Origin: Buttiauxella agrestis
GTDB lineage: Bacteria > Pseudomonadota > Gammaproteobacteria > Enterobacterales > Enterobacteriaceae
DNA length: 64,000 nucleotides
Assembly: GCF_900446255.1 (NCBI RefSeq)
Contig: NZ_UIGI01000002.1
Location: 1 to 64,000, forward strand
Direction: 5' to 3'
A program made the position numbers and the translations under genes. Below, in pieces: positions 19,628 through 28,752 of the stretch (positions are counted from its first letter, which is position 1; the number at the start of each line of letters is the position of its first letter). The notes below the pieces were generated by a model that was given only the letters and a program-made list of their open reading frames with translations, was not told where the DNA came from and made no database searches.

Positions 19628-20173
19628 ATGAAATTTAAAAAATTAGTTCTCATGACTTTTTGTCTTTTCCCGTTATCTTCATTTGCTTCAGATGGCGATA
19701 TTACTTTTAATGGTGAAGTGACATCCGCAGCCTGTACCTTCAACGGCTTTAATAATGGCACCACCACCACCGGTGCTGTTATGGTCCTACCAAGTGTCAC
19801 CCCAACTTCCTTCACTGGCGCAGGCGGTTATGCCGGGATGCAGGATTTCACCATTGACCTTAAAAACTGTAGCGTTACCACACTCAAAAATGCCCAGGTT
19901 TCTTTCAGTGGTACTCCTGATACGGTTGATAACTCTATCCTTTCTAACATTGCAGGCACCACGCCAGCCTCAGGCGTAGGTATCGCGCTTCTGGAAAACG
20001 ACGGTTCTACTCCAATCAACATCAACGGCGGCGCTCCGGCAAAATCTCAGGCATTAGTCGAGGGCGATAATTCACTGAAGTTTAAAGTCGCTTACAAAGC
20101 GAATACTTCAACTCCGGCAGTTACGGCGGGGAAAGTCAGCGCCAAAACGTTTGTCGACATTGCGTATAATTAA
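19628..20173 (+). CDS. Fimbrial major subunit (type 1-like pilin)
   Basis: The 181-residue product has a signal peptide (MKFKKLVLMTFCLFPLSSFA, cut near residue 20) and a pilin fold with the two conserved cysteines (AACTFNG and LKNCSV). It ends with the typical penultimate tyrosine, as AKTFVDIAYN. It is secreted to the periplasm and polymerised by donor-strand exchange through the chaperone and usher encoded downstream. The open frame extends to 19403, but the ATG at 19628 directly begins the signal peptide and is the likely start. The gene is first in the operon, 68 bases before the usher gene. Confidence 0.9.
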   Translation: MKFKKLVLMTFCLFPLSSFASDGDITFNGEVTSAACTFNGFNNGTTTTGAVMVLPSVTPTSFTGAGGYAGMQDFTIDLKNCSVTTLKNAQVSFSGTPDTVDNSILSNIAGTTPASGVGIALLENDGSTPININGGAPAKSQALVEGDNSLKFKVAYKANTSTPAVTAGKVSAKTFVDIAYN

Positions 20174-20241
20174 TCCGTTTTCAGACTTAATAACATTTCT
20201 TTAATAGTTTAATTTACCCGCTTATAACAAACAGGCTAACT

Positions 20242-22797
20242 GTGACGTGGAATCATTTATCATTAATAATGAAGACTATCATTTTTGCGCCTGTTTTATT
20301 TATCCCTTTATTACATGCCGCAGAAATCCCAAATAGTACAAATAAAGAAACGTCCGAATTCGACGCCGATTTTTTACGCAAAGATTCCGAAGCAATACCG
20401 CAACAATTTTATCACCCTGAAAACGTCACCGCAGGGATGAAAACAGTCGATGTGGTTTTAAACGGACATACATTATTTAAAACCAAGGTCGAGTTCATTC
20501 CCGTTAAAGGCCACGACAGCGCAGTGCCTTGTTTAACACAAGCTTTATTGCACCAGTCGGGTCTGGATCGTCATCTTGATGAAATAGCAAAATCTGGCAA
20601 TGAAGTGTGCTATGACCTGATATCCAAATGGCCGGATGCCAGCATTAAATACGATGAGTCAATGCAACAGCTGCTGATCACCGCCCCACAGGCTGCCATG
20701 AACGTTGCGACGGAAAGCGAAATGATCGACCCGTCATTATGGGATAACGGCGTGAATGCATTGCGCCTGAGTTATTCAGGTTACGTTTATCATTCGGAAA
20801 ACCATGCTTCCGGTGCCGATTCATCTGGCAGCGATAACGCTTATCTCAGCCTGAACTCCGGTGTGAATCTTGGCTCGTGGCGTTTCTACAGTTTCGATAC
20901 GTTCAATAAATCCGAGACAGGCTGGGAACAAAATCATGACCGGGCCTACGCCGAACGCGATATATCTTCGCTGGTATCACGCTTTACGGTTGGGGATGTT
21001 TACGCCAGCACTTCCAGCGACATTTTAGGCATTTTGCCTCTGCGTGGCATCACGCTGGAAACCAACAACCAGATGCTTCCGGCCTCAACATTCAGCTACG
21101 CGCCAGTGGTTCGCGGCGTGGCGCGCACCAATGCCAGAGTCGTTATCCGCCAGCGCAATAACATTATTTACAGCAAAACCGTCGCACCGGGCAGTTTCGC
21201 TATTTCTGACCTGACCAACGGGCAGATCGGTGCTGACCTGGACGTCACCGTGGAAGAGAGCGACGGCAGCCAGCAACAATTTACCGTGCCCTATACGTCG
21301 CTGCCCAACATGATCCGCCCAGGAACCTGGCGTTACAGTCTGAGCGGCGGTCGCTACCGCGACGACACGCTTTCCTATCAGCCATTAGTGGCTCAGGGCA
21401 GCCTGCAATATGGCTGGGATAAAGTCACGCTCAGTGACCTCGTGATCGCTGGCGAAGGCTATCAGTCTATGGCGCTGGGCGGTGCAGTCAGTCTGGGGGC
21501 ATTTGGCAGTTTGTCCCTCGACTGGGCGCTGGAACGCCATGTTTCCGCTACAGACTCAAACGACAACGCGTTCGATACCGATGAACCCGAAGCAGCAGGT
21601 GACAATGGTCGCGCCCTACGCCTGCTTTATGCCCGCCGTTTTGATGATACCGACACCTCATTGCAATTGATGGGTTATCGTTATCAGACGTCTGATTTTA
21701 TGGACTTCCCGGAATACGCCGGATGGCGCTGGGGTGATGACGACACTCGGCATCATCGCAAAAATGAAGTGCAGGCCACCATAAATCAGGGCTTGGGCGA
21801 ATATGGCAACGGGTATCTGACGTTGCAGCAAGACAGCTATTACGACTCCAGCGCCAAAGATACGTCACTGACGCTGGGTTACAGCTTCAATATTAAATCG
21901 GTCAATGTCAGCGTGAACTACAGCTACCAGGCCAATACCGGCAATGATGATATTTCCGACAACAGCCCTGACCGTCAGCTGTCTCTCAATTTCTCCGTGC
22001 CGCTTGATGCAGGGGAAAAACGCAGCCGCAATCTGTCGTTTACCACGAACACCAGCAATCGTTCCGGTGATTCGCAGATGGCGACGGTTTCAGGCACAGA
22101 AATGGAAAGCGCCATGAACTATTCGTTGTCCGTCCAGCATGACAGCAACGGATATTCACCGTCAGCGGCCGTCGCCTATCGCAACAGCATCGCCAATATG
22201 AATGCCAGCGCCAGCGTCAGCCAGAACAGCAGCCAGTACTCCGCAGGGATCTCCGGCGGCGTGGTGGCGTATCGCCACGGCGTGGTGCTGTCTCAGCAGT
22301 TGGGCGACACCATCGCCATTATTGAAACCCCTGGTGCGGAAGACATCAGCGTGGAAGGCCAGCCGGGTGTTGCGACCAATCGCTGGGGACGCGCGGTGGT
22401 ACCGTCAATTTCGCCTTATCGCGACAATTCACTGTCGCTCGATACCCGCCATGCGGCGGATAACGTTGAATTGATTGATGGTGGGGAGAACGTTATCCCT
22501 ACCCACGGAGCGGTAGTTGTCCGCCGTTTCCAAACAAAAGTAGGACGCCGCGCTATAGTGATGTTATCGCTTTCAGACGGCAAGCCAGCACCTTTCGGCG
22601 CAAGTGCATGGCAAGGGAAAGAGCAGGTCGGCATGGTAGCCGATAACGGATTGTTGTATCTCAACGGCGTACTGGCCGATGGCGACACAACCCTGCGTGT
22701 GACACTGGGAGATAACACACAGTGCCAGTTCAAGTTACCTGGCTCCGGAGGTCCTTCTGACCCCTGGTATCAACAAGTTAATGCGGTTTGTCGCTAA
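20242..22797 (+). CDS. Fimbrial outer-membrane usher (FimD/PapC family)
   Basis: The usher is the outer-membrane pore that orders pilin subunits and exports the fimbria. The 851-residue product has a signal peptide ending near LLHAAEIP, the N-terminal chaperone-binding domain (DADFLRKDSE, then VDVVLNGHTLFKTKVEF), the beta-barrel with plug (TVEESDGSQQQFTVPYTSLP and RPGTWRYSLSGGRY), and two C-terminal domains ending PWYQQVNAVCR with paired cysteines. I take the GTG at 20242 because an AGG lies about 8 bases upstream; the ATG at 20269 has no ribosome site but would also give a good signal peptide. Subunit-usher-chaperone order resembles Pap/Mrp-type operons rather than fim. The gene overlaps no neighbour; the chaperone follows in 11 bases. 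Confidence 0.92.
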   Translation: MTWNHLSLIMKTIIFAPVLFIPLLHAAEIPNSTNKETSEFDADFLRKDSEAIPQQFYHPENVTAGMKTVDVVLNGHTLFKTKVEFIPVKGHDSAVPCLTQALLHQSGLDRHLDEIAKSGNEVCYDLISKWPDASIKYDESMQQLLITAPQAAMNVATESEMIDPSLWDNGVNALRLSYSGYVYHSENHASGADSSGSDNAYLSLNSGVNLGSWRFYSFDTFNKSETGWEQNHDRAYAERDISSLVSRFTVGDVYASTSSDILGILPLRGITLETNNQMLPASTFSYAPVVRGVARTNARVVIRQRNNIIYSKTVAPGSFAISDLTNGQIGADLDVTVEESDGSQQQFTVPYTSLPNMIRPGTWRYSLSGGRYRDDTLSYQPLVAQGSLQYGWDKVTLSDLVIAGEGYQSMALGGAVSLGAFGSLSLDWALERHVSATDSNDNAFDTDEPEAAGDNGRALRLLYARRFDDTDTSLQLMGYRYQTSDFMDFPEYAGWRWGDDDTRHHRKNEVQATINQGLGEYGNGYLTLQQDSYYDSSAKDTSLTLGYSFNIKSVNVSVNYSYQANTGNDDISDNSPDRQLSLNFSVPLDAGEKRSRNLSFTTNTSNRSGDSQMATVSGTEMESAMNYSLSVQHDSNGYSPSAAVAYRNSIANMNASASVSQNSSQYSAGISGGVVAYRHGVVLSQQLGDTIAIIETPGAEDISVEGQPGVATNRWGRAVVPSISPYRDNSLSLDTRHAADNVELIDGGENVIPTHGAVVVRRFQTKVGRRAIVMLSLSDGKPAPFGASAWQGKEQVGMVADNGLLYLNGVLADGDTTLRVTLGDNTQCQFKLPGSGGPSDPWYQQVNAVCR

Positions 22798-22808
22798 GCA
22801 GAGAAATA

Positions 22809-23531
22809 ATGAAACTCCATAAATTTGCAGTATCCCTGATTGTCAGCACTTTAATTTTATCCGGTGTCGCCAGCGCGGCTGTGCGCCCCGCTCTGACCCG
22901 AGTTGTCGCGCTTGAGAGTGATAAAGAAACCTCCATCAAGCTTATCAATGATGATAAAAACAAGGACTACCTGGTGCAATCCTGGGTGGAAGATTTGCAG
23001 GGTAACGATAAAAACCTGCCGTTAATTCTGACGCCACCGCTGTTTAAAATCGGCGCGGGTCGTGAAGGGAAACTGCGTATGGTGATTGTGCCGGGTAAAA
23101 TCCCGCAGGATCGTGAGTCCGTATACTGGCTGTGGATCCAGGAGATCCCTCCGGTGAGTAAAAGCACCGAAAACCAGCTCGAAGTTGCGGTTCGCACCCG
23201 TCTGAAAGTCTTTATTCGCCCGACGACTTTGTCAGAAAAACCGGCTGATACGGTGAACAAATTGCAGTGGCAGGTGGTGAAAGAAGGCGGCAAAGCCTGG
23301 CTGGAGGCGAAAAATCCGACGCAATATTACGCCAGTTTATCTGAGTTTACCGTAACGGTTGCGGGCAAAACCGTCGCCATCGACGGCAAAACCACCATGG
23401 TGCCCGCTAAAGGCCAGTCCCGATATGCGCTGCCTGCCAGCGTGGCCGGTAAATCAGGCTCCCTGAATTATTCCGCGATCAATGATTTTGGCGGTGATTC
23501 TGCGGTGCTGCATCAGTCATTGACGTTCTAA
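22809..23531 (+). CDS. Periplasmic fimbrial chaperone (PapD family)
   Basis: This 240-residue periplasmic chaperone caps nascent pilin subunits and delivers them to the usher. It begins with a signal peptide (MKLHKFAVSLIVSTLILSGV, cut after ASA). It has the PapD-like Ig-fold signature: RVVALESDKETSIKLIND, PPLFKIGAGREGKLRM with basic residues that anchor the subunit C-terminus, SVYWLWIQEIPP, and AVRTRLKVFIRP. I chose the ATG at 22809, preceded by GCAGAGAAATA; an in-frame ATG 21 bases upstream overlaps the usher stop. The tip adhesin gene follows after 12 bases. Confidence 0.93.
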   Translation: MKLHKFAVSLIVSTLILSGVASAAVRPALTRVVALESDKETSIKLINDDKNKDYLVQSWVEDLQGNDKNLPLILTPPLFKIGAGREGKLRMVIVPGKIPQDRESVYWLWIQEIPPVSKSTENQLEVAVRTRLKVFIRPTTLSEKPADTVNKLQWQVVKEGGKAWLEAKNPTQYYASLSEFTVTVAGKTVAIDGKTTMVPAKGQSRYALPASVAGKSGSLNYSAINDFGGDSAVLHQSLTF

Positions 23532-23543
23532 CGGACAGATCCT

Positions 23544-24710
23544 ATGAGAAAACGGCGCCCGCTGACCACAATCCTGCCTGCCATCATGCTGATGCTGGCA
23601 GGCTTTTTCCCCGGCCTGAGTTGGGCTGGCGTATTACATTGTGATATCGACTCCGGCGGTGCCTCGCCGTTTTCCCCTTACACGCGTGAAAATCCGATCG
23701 CGGCAGATCAAAACACCCCGGATTATACCGTAGTGCTGTCGCTCGATTACGCTCAGTTTCTGCCGAATATGCGCCTGACCTGCACCTCTGACGGTCAGGA
23801 GTTCACCGCTCCGGCCTCTTTTGACGGCGACATATCGCTTAGTCTCAGCGCGGTCAATGACCAGCAATTGGACTGGGCGGGCGAGGCACAAACCAACAAT
23901 AATGGCATCAAAATGAAGATGTACATCAAGGCGGTGTCTATAAACGAAGAGCCGCTGGCGAACAGTTATCCCCCGGCGAAAATGGCGGCGGGGAAACGCC
24001 TGGGGGTGGAATATCCTATTGTTAATGGCAAAGATGACACCACTCTCGTCCAGTTTGGCGCGCAATATAATGCCGATAAATCATTGTATAAATACGACAC
24101 CAAATACAACTTCGCCATCGAATCGATGCGTGCTGAACTCATCAAGTTAGGCTGGATGGAATATAGCTCGACGGCCGTTATTCCTCCTGGCTCGCATTTA
24201 ACCTTTTCCATTGACGGCCTGGGCGGAATTGCCACGGTCGATATCCCTCTGGGCTCCGGCGTTTTTATGGCCGCGCCGTCGTGCTCGCTGGACAACAAAC
24301 ACCAGATAGTCGAACTGGGTGAGCTTCACCCCAACGCCACCGGCAGTTTTCCGCAGAACGGTCCGATGAACCGTTTTGGCATGGACTTCACTTGCAGCAG
24401 CTACACCAATAATGTCGAATTCACATTTGAAGACGCCAACGCCGTTCTCAACGGTAAAAAAACGTTGGTTGTTCACAGCGTGGCAAATGGCAAAGCGGTG
24501 AATGGTCTGGCGGTTGGGATGTATGACAGCGAAGGAAAAGAAGTGGTGATGGGCGTGAAGCAAAACCAGGGGGTGGGTCAGAAAGGTAAAAACACGGCCT
24601 CTTTCCAGGCGGCTATTATCCAGACCGCAGCCGAAATTACCGATTCAAACAACAACGCATTCACCGGGAAATTTAATGCCAAAGCGAATGTGACGATCAC
24701 TTATTACTGA
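23544..24710 (+). CDS. Fimbrial tip adhesin (two-domain)
   Basis: The 388-residue product has a signal peptide (cleaved near LSWA/GVLHC) and two parts. The N-terminal part (about 29-250) is a putative receptor-binding domain with no specific match that I recognise. The C-terminal part (about 255-388, starting near PSCSLDNKHQIVELGEL and ending KANVTITYY) has the paired cysteines and penultimate tyrosine of a pilin domain. This layout is that of a FimH/PapG-like tip adhesin placed at the fibre end. It is the last gene of the operon. A weak inverted repeat (TTGAGC/GCTCAA, 24719-24744) follows but lacks a T-run. The ligand cannot be inferred. Confidence 0.8.
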   Translation: MRKRRPLTTILPAIMLMLAGFFPGLSWAGVLHCDIDSGGASPFSPYTRENPIAADQNTPDYTVVLSLDYAQFLPNMRLTCTSDGQEFTAPASFDGDISLSLSAVNDQQLDWAGEAQTNNNGIKMKMYIKAVSINEEPLANSYPPAKMAAGKRLGVEYPIVNGKDDTTLVQFGAQYNADKSLYKYDTKYNFAIESMRAELIKLGWMEYSSTAVIPPGSHLTFSIDGLGGIATVDIPLGSGVFMAAPSCSLDNKHQIVELGELHPNATGSFPQNGPMNRFGMDFTCSSYTNNVEFTFEDANAVLNGKKTLVVHSVANGKAVNGLAVGMYDSEGKEVVMGVKQNQGVGQKGKNTASFQAAIIQTAAEITDSNNNAFTGKFNAKANVTITYY

Positions 24711-24893
24711 TTAATATATTGAGCATGTTATAGTACAAGCTCAACAATAACATCAAGTATAAAAAAGTGGACCAACTTCGATAAGGTTATATGTTTTTCT
24801 TCTCAGCTTTAGCTAGCAGAAACAGTTAACCGTCATGAGGAGCGATGAAAAATTTTAATGGTGTGTACATGAGAAAATAAACATGCTCTCCTC

Positions 24894-25084
24894 GGCTTTG
24901 TTGAATAAATCGGATTTAGATAACAGGTCACCTATCAGTCATTTTCTCAGATAATCCGTATGCTTTCGGATATACCTGCATCCGTCATTTTGTTTAAAGC
25001 ACGGATCATGACCATACCTTCTCAGACTTGGCATCGTAATCCCGCAGGGTCAGATAACCACCAATCAGTTGTTTTACACTATAC
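24894..25084 (-). mobile_element. IS903-like (IS5 family) end, truncated by IS3
   Basis: GGCTTTGTTGAATAAATC at 24894 is the terminal repeat of IS903-type elements. Minus-strand codons just inside give KQLIGGYLTLRDYDAKSEK and then, in another frame, MIRALNKMTDAGISESIRII, the end of an IS903-type transposase. It is cut at 25085 by the IS3 end. The matching opposite end is probably at 28545-28561. Bases 24711-24893 carry nothing else that I recognise. Confidence 0.75.
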
Positions 25085-25527
25085 TGATCCTACCCACGTA
25101 ATGTGGACACGGTCCTAAGCGAGGTTCTGGTTTTCAAATTGTTCCGGGCTGAGTCCGCCACAGGGGCTGTGACATCGCCAGCGATTGTAGTCACACTCAA
25201 TATAATTAAACACTGTCGTTCGCATTATTTCCCGACTGGCAAAGTATTCTCCATGGATACATTCCACTTTCAGCGAGTGAAAGAAGCTTTCCACACAGGC
25301 ATTGTCGTAACAACAGCCTTTTGCGCTCATACTGCCACGCAAATTATGACGTTTCAGTAAGGCTTGGTAATCCCCTGAACAATACTGGCTGCCTCTGTCA
25401 GTATGAACAATGACTTTTTCCGGGCGCTTTCGCCGCCATACGTGGCGACATTGACCAGCCGATGACGGCCCGGGATCACAGGTCAATGACCACCGCCAGG
25501 TAAAGCCAGCCCTCATCAGTGTGAAGT
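25085..25527 (-). mobile_element. IS3 fragment with OrfB C-terminus
   Basis: TGATCCTACCCACGTAATGT at 25085 resembles the IS3 terminal repeat. The minus strand encodes the C-terminal half of IS3 OrfB, from [20 protein letters not shown] through [20 protein letters not shown] to [13 protein letters not shown]. The D and E of the DDE site (HTDRG and VESFF) are visible. Upstream, [14 protein letters not shown] is followed by an in-frame stop, and a deletion then joins SPR to WRRKRPEKV. The fragment ends at a group II intron boundary near 25528. Confidence 0.8.
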
Positions 25528-25576
25528 AGAGTAAGAGACAGGGCGTAGTCGGACTATTTCCCTGCCTCTCCTCTCC

Positions 25577-25610
25577 GAACCGGACGTGCACCTTTCAGTG
25601 CATCCGGCTC
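25577..25610 (-). ncRNA. Group II intron domain V
   Basis: The 34-nucleotide minus-strand sequence starts GAGCCGGATGCACTGAAAGG and ends ACGTCCGGTTC. It has the canonical catalytic hairpin: an AGC triad, a GAAA tetraloop, and the two-nucleotide bulge region before the lower stem. It is complete and unmutated at the conserved positions. Confidence 0.9.
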
Positions 25611-25615
25611 TCCAT

Positions 25616-27127
25616 TTAAATGCTGGCGAATGCCATTGCTACTTCTGTAAAACGCGATGTATACGTGTTTCTGACTTCAGTCCTCAGGTAAGGATTCCCT
25701 TCGGGCAGACGCCAGCGGAACAACTTCTTGCCTTGCCCTACCAGCCGGTACAGGATTTCGCCACTGAGCTTGCCGTGGTTGGTTTTACCAAATATAACCA
25801 AGGTCCTTACTCTGACCGGGTTTCGGTGGTTTACACCAATAGCGCATCAGCGTTTTGATACCCACACGGTATTTACGGGCCAGCCAGTAGGCCATTTTCC
25901 AGAACACGACACGATCAATATAGCTGACTACACTGGCCTTAAAATCAAAGAACTGATAGAAAGCAGCCCAGCCTTTCAGCTTCCGATTAAGTACCTCAAC
26001 CATATCGATTTTGCTTTCACTGTAATTGCCTGATAACAGTGCTGTCAGTGACGCTGCGAAGTTTCTGGCTTTCCTCATCGGGATGGTCGATACCACCCGC
26101 ATATCGCCGTAACGACTGCGTTTGCGGATGATCCTGTGACCCAGAAAGATAAAGCCGTCGTTAACATGGGTGATTTTAGTCTTATCCATGTTCAGCCTGA
26201 GTTTCAGGCTGTCTTCAAGCACACTACGACACTCCTCCCTGATGGCTTCTGCCTGTGCTTTGGTGCCTTTGACGATAAGCACGAAGTCATCGGCATAGCG
26301 GCAGTACGCTACAGCAGGTTTCCATTGCCAGTTTTCTCTGACTGCGGTACTTCGGCCTCGCTGGATACTGTTATTCCAGTACCAGCGATCCTTTCTGGCT
26401 TTCCCGCTCAGATAGCGTTTATGCAGATACTGATCGAACTCATTGAGCATGATATTCGACAGCAACGGCGATATTACGCCACCTTGCGGCACGCCTTCAC
26501 TGGCCGCCCGAAAGAGACCAACATCGATATGTCCCGCCTTGATGGTTTTCCACCGCAGGGCCAGGAAACGTGCGTCACTAACCCTGCGACGTACGGCCTT
26601 CATCAACAATCGATGGTGTACAGTGTCAAAGTAGCTGGACAGATCACCTTCAATCACCCAGCGGCCCCGCATTTCCCCACAGTCGGTTAGTTGTAATTTC
26701 ACCGTGCGTATCGCGTGGTGGACACTGCGTTCAGGCCGGAAGCCATACGAGAGAGTATGAAAATCACTCTCCCATATCGGCTCCATTGCCATCAGCATTG
26801 CCCGCTGAACAATGCGGGGATACCCAGAGGTCGCAGTTTGCCGTTGCTTTTGGGGATGTAAACCCGTCTTGCTGGCAGGGGCTGGTAGTGACCTGAGAGG
26901 AGCTCATTTCTGAGTATTTGTAACTCAGCAGCCAGTCTGGCCTGTAGCGTTGTTTTATTCACGCCATCAACGCCGGGGGTATGCGCTCCCTTTGATGAAA
27001 GCGTGATCCGCGCGGCTTCAGTCAGCCATTCTGGTTGTGTTATCAGACGCAGCAGCCGTTCAATCCGTCGGGACGGATCGGTGGCTGCCCATGTGGCAAG
27101 CTTGCGTTGCATTTCGCTGATTATCAA
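25616..27127 (-). pseudogene. ltrA: Group II intron reverse transcriptase/maturase, frameshifted
   Basis: The protein helps splice the intron and copies it into DNA. The N-terminal piece (27127-26792) has HTPGVDGVNKTTLQ and YIPKSNGKLRPLGIP (RT motifs 0-1). The frame then breaks. The second piece (to 25785) has WVIEGDLSSYFDTVHH, SEGVPQGGVISPLLSN, the catalytic YADD within VAYCRYADDFVLIV, and a maturase X domain. A second shift near 25800 (SKDL/VIFGKTNHG) leads to the last 60 residues, ending at 25616. About 12-13 bases appear deleted after LGIP, where related proteins read LGIPTxRDRIVQ. No HNH endonuclease domain is seen. The start is TTG 27127 or ATG 27112. The intron could move only with help from another copy. 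Confidence 0.85.
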
Positions 27128-27618
27128 AGGTCTTCACCTCGTTAGGTCAGTTAATTCACGTCGCAAACACATGTAAACTGCTTCCCTTCGCCATGTAATG
27201 GGCTTTCCCCATCGCGGACTACTACGAAAGCTCCGCCGGTCAATGCGTCATTGAGGTCATGCCCCCTTAGCATCCGTCATTGACCTTCCCCGGTTCACCT
27301 GTCTGGACTCAGACATATTGAGGAAGCTGCCCATCGCACTCTTTATCCTTGCTTGCCGCAAGTTGGCAGAAATCAGCAGTCCGGCTGTGATGGATCCTGC
27401 TGTCCCGGTTTTCTGGTTATATATCAGATAGCCTTCGACCAACTGCACTTACCTGTTGCCGTTGACGCTTTCTGCATGACCTGTCAGATCACTTAGGCCG
27501 TGGTGACATTCCAACCCTCAGAGACGGATTAATGGGTTCATGTTCTTCAGCTTTTCAATATTCAGCCTTGAGGATCATCTTGGCTTAGTGATCTCGCTTC
27601 AATCCCCGTTGTCAGCGG

Positions 27619-27737
27619 TTTAGGCAGCTAACAGGTAAAACTGTTCAGCCGGTGACAATCCGTCGCCGGCTGGAGGCTGAAATTGACCCTTGCGGATCAT
27701 GTGAATGAACTCAATGCCCGCCCGTATCGTCTGTGCT
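27619..27737 (-). repeat. Inverted copy of an IS6 transposase 3' end
   Basis: These 119 bases are the reverse complement of 28375-28493, which encodes the last residues of the IS6 transposase and its stop. The copy ends exactly at the left end of the intact-length IS6 element (27738). It is therefore the truncated remainder of a second IS6 copy in the opposite orientation. Together they form a large hairpin-capable inverted repeat. Confidence 0.85.
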
Positions 27738-27798
27738 GGTTCTGTAGCATTAAGGCGGCGTCAGGTAACATATTGTTTTTTTGTTATGTTGCCTGACT

Positions 27799-28492
27799 AT
27801 GTCTCTGGTCCGAAACGCTTTCAGTCGTCTGCATTACCCTGTCGATGTTATTGCACAATGTTCGCTGGTATCTGGCTTACCCATTGAGTCTGCGGAACCT
27901 GGAAGAGATGATGGCCGAACGGGGCATTGTCGTTGACCATTTCACCCTCCATCGCTGGGTTATCCGCCTCGTCCCCTTGCTGGATAAGGCGTTTCGTCGT
28001 CGTAAACGCGCCGTGGGGCGTCGGTGGCGGATGGACGAAACTTACATCAAAGTCAAAGGCCAGTGGAAATATCTGTACCGGGCAGTCGATACAGCGGGGC
28101 AGACCATTGATTTCCTGCTGACGGCTAAACGGAATGCCGCAGCCGCGCTGCGTTTCTTTCGCAAGGCCATTCGCCATCATGGTGAACCAGAGGTTGTCAC
28201 CATCGATAAAAGTGGTGCCAACACGGCTGCTCTGGCGGCACTCAACGCCGGTAAACCTGATGAAGAAACCATTACTGTCAGGCAGAGCAAATACCTGAAC
28301 AACCTTTTGGAGCAGGACCACCGAAATATCAAACGGCGAACCCGACCGATGCTGGGATTCAAATCATTCCGGCGAGCACAGACGATACGGGCGGGCATTG
28401 AGTTCATTCACATGATCCGCAAGGGTCAATTTCAGCCTCCAGCCGGCGACGGATTGTCACCGGCTGAACAGTTTTACCTGTTAGCTGCCTAA
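27799..28492 (+). pseudogene. tnp: IS6-family transposase, frameshifted near N-terminus
   Basis: The frame from ATG 27799 reads MSLVRNAFSRLHYPVDVIAQ. The remainder continues in another frame from about 27860 (VRWYLAYPLSLRNLEEMMAE) to the stop at 28492, so a two-base deletion near 27862 separates them. The catalytic DDE residues are all present: RWRMDETYIKV, EVVTIDKSGANT and LNNLLEQDHRNIKRR. An ATG at 27845 begins the long frame and could allow a shorter product lacking the helix-turn-helix start. A near-palindrome (CAGGTAACAT/ATGTTGCCTG, about 27764-27796) precedes the gene. Confidence 0.8.
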
Positions 28493-28493
28493 A
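28375..28493 (+). repeat. Right arm of the 119-bp inverted IS6 repeat
   Basis: This is the 3' end of the IS6 transposase gene and its stop. Its exact reverse complement lies at 27619-27737. The arms match over 119 bases and then diverge on both sides. Confidence 0.85.
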
Positions 28494-28544
28494 AAAACGG
28501 CATCGCGGATCTTTTCAAACTCTCTCCGATAACGCGACAGAACC

Positions 28545-28561
28545 ATTTATTCAACAAAGCC
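28545..28561 (+). mobile_element. IS903-like terminal repeat, cut by IS6
   Basis: ATTTATTCAACAAAGCC is the inverted form of the IS903-type terminus found at 24894. It directly abuts the IS6 right end. It is probably the far end of the IS903-like element that was split by the IS3, intron and IS6 insertions. Confidence 0.65.
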
Positions 28562-28703
28562 GAAGTCACTCTTAAAAATGTGACCATAAATGCTCTTGAG
28601 CTGCTAGCAGATTTTTGTGAAAAATTCCATATCTACTAATGGATGTTGATCATTAGTCAGGAATGGCAGATGATTATAAAAATTAACACGTCCTTATGAT
28701 AAT

Positions 28704-28752
28704 CTTATGGCTTATGGCTTATGGCTTATGGCTTATGGCTTATGGCTTATGG
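28704..28752. repeat. Seven perfect tandem copies of a heptamer
   Basis: CTTATGG is repeated seven times without error. Each unit contains an ATG and no stop in any frame. The array lies at the 5' end of the LysR-type HTH gene, so changes in copy number would shift frame and spacing. Bases 28562-28703 contain no recognised feature. Confidence 0.95.

Larger units (their letters stand above)
25528..27492 (-). mobile_element. Group II intron
   Basis: On the minus strand the element has a 5' RNA part (about 27492-27128), a maturase frame, and domains V and VI at the 3' end. A GTAGTAGTCCGCGATGGGGA stretch before the maturase frame (near 27225) matches the conserved domain III/IV region of bacterial introns. 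Domain V lies at 25577-25610. Domain VI follows with a GAGGCAGGG/CCCTGTCTC stem and a terminal CTCTAC. The 3' exon is IS3 orfB. The 5' boundary is approximate (GTGATCTGAC at 27492), and the sequence beyond it is not recognisably IS3. Bases 27493-27618 carry nothing else that I recognise. Confidence 0.75.
27738..28544 (+). mobile_element. IS6-family (IS26-like) element
   Basis: The left end GGTTCTGTAGCATTAAGG at 27738 and the right end CGCGACAGAACC at 28544 are inverted repeats of the IS6 type. The 807-bp length is usual for the family. It contains one transposase gene with an intact catalytic core but a frameshift near its start. It has inserted at the edge of an IS903-like end (28545-28561). 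No 8-bp target duplication is visible because the left flank is a piece of another IS6 copy. Confidence 0.85.

Noticed and set aside
26136-26690. 184-codon plus-strand open frame
   Set aside because: Antisense to the maturase frame; not a gene by any other sign.
28704-28752. Heptamer array as iterons of an origin
   Set aside because: The units are only 7 bases, directly abutting, and no replication initiator gene or DnaA-box cluster is nearby.
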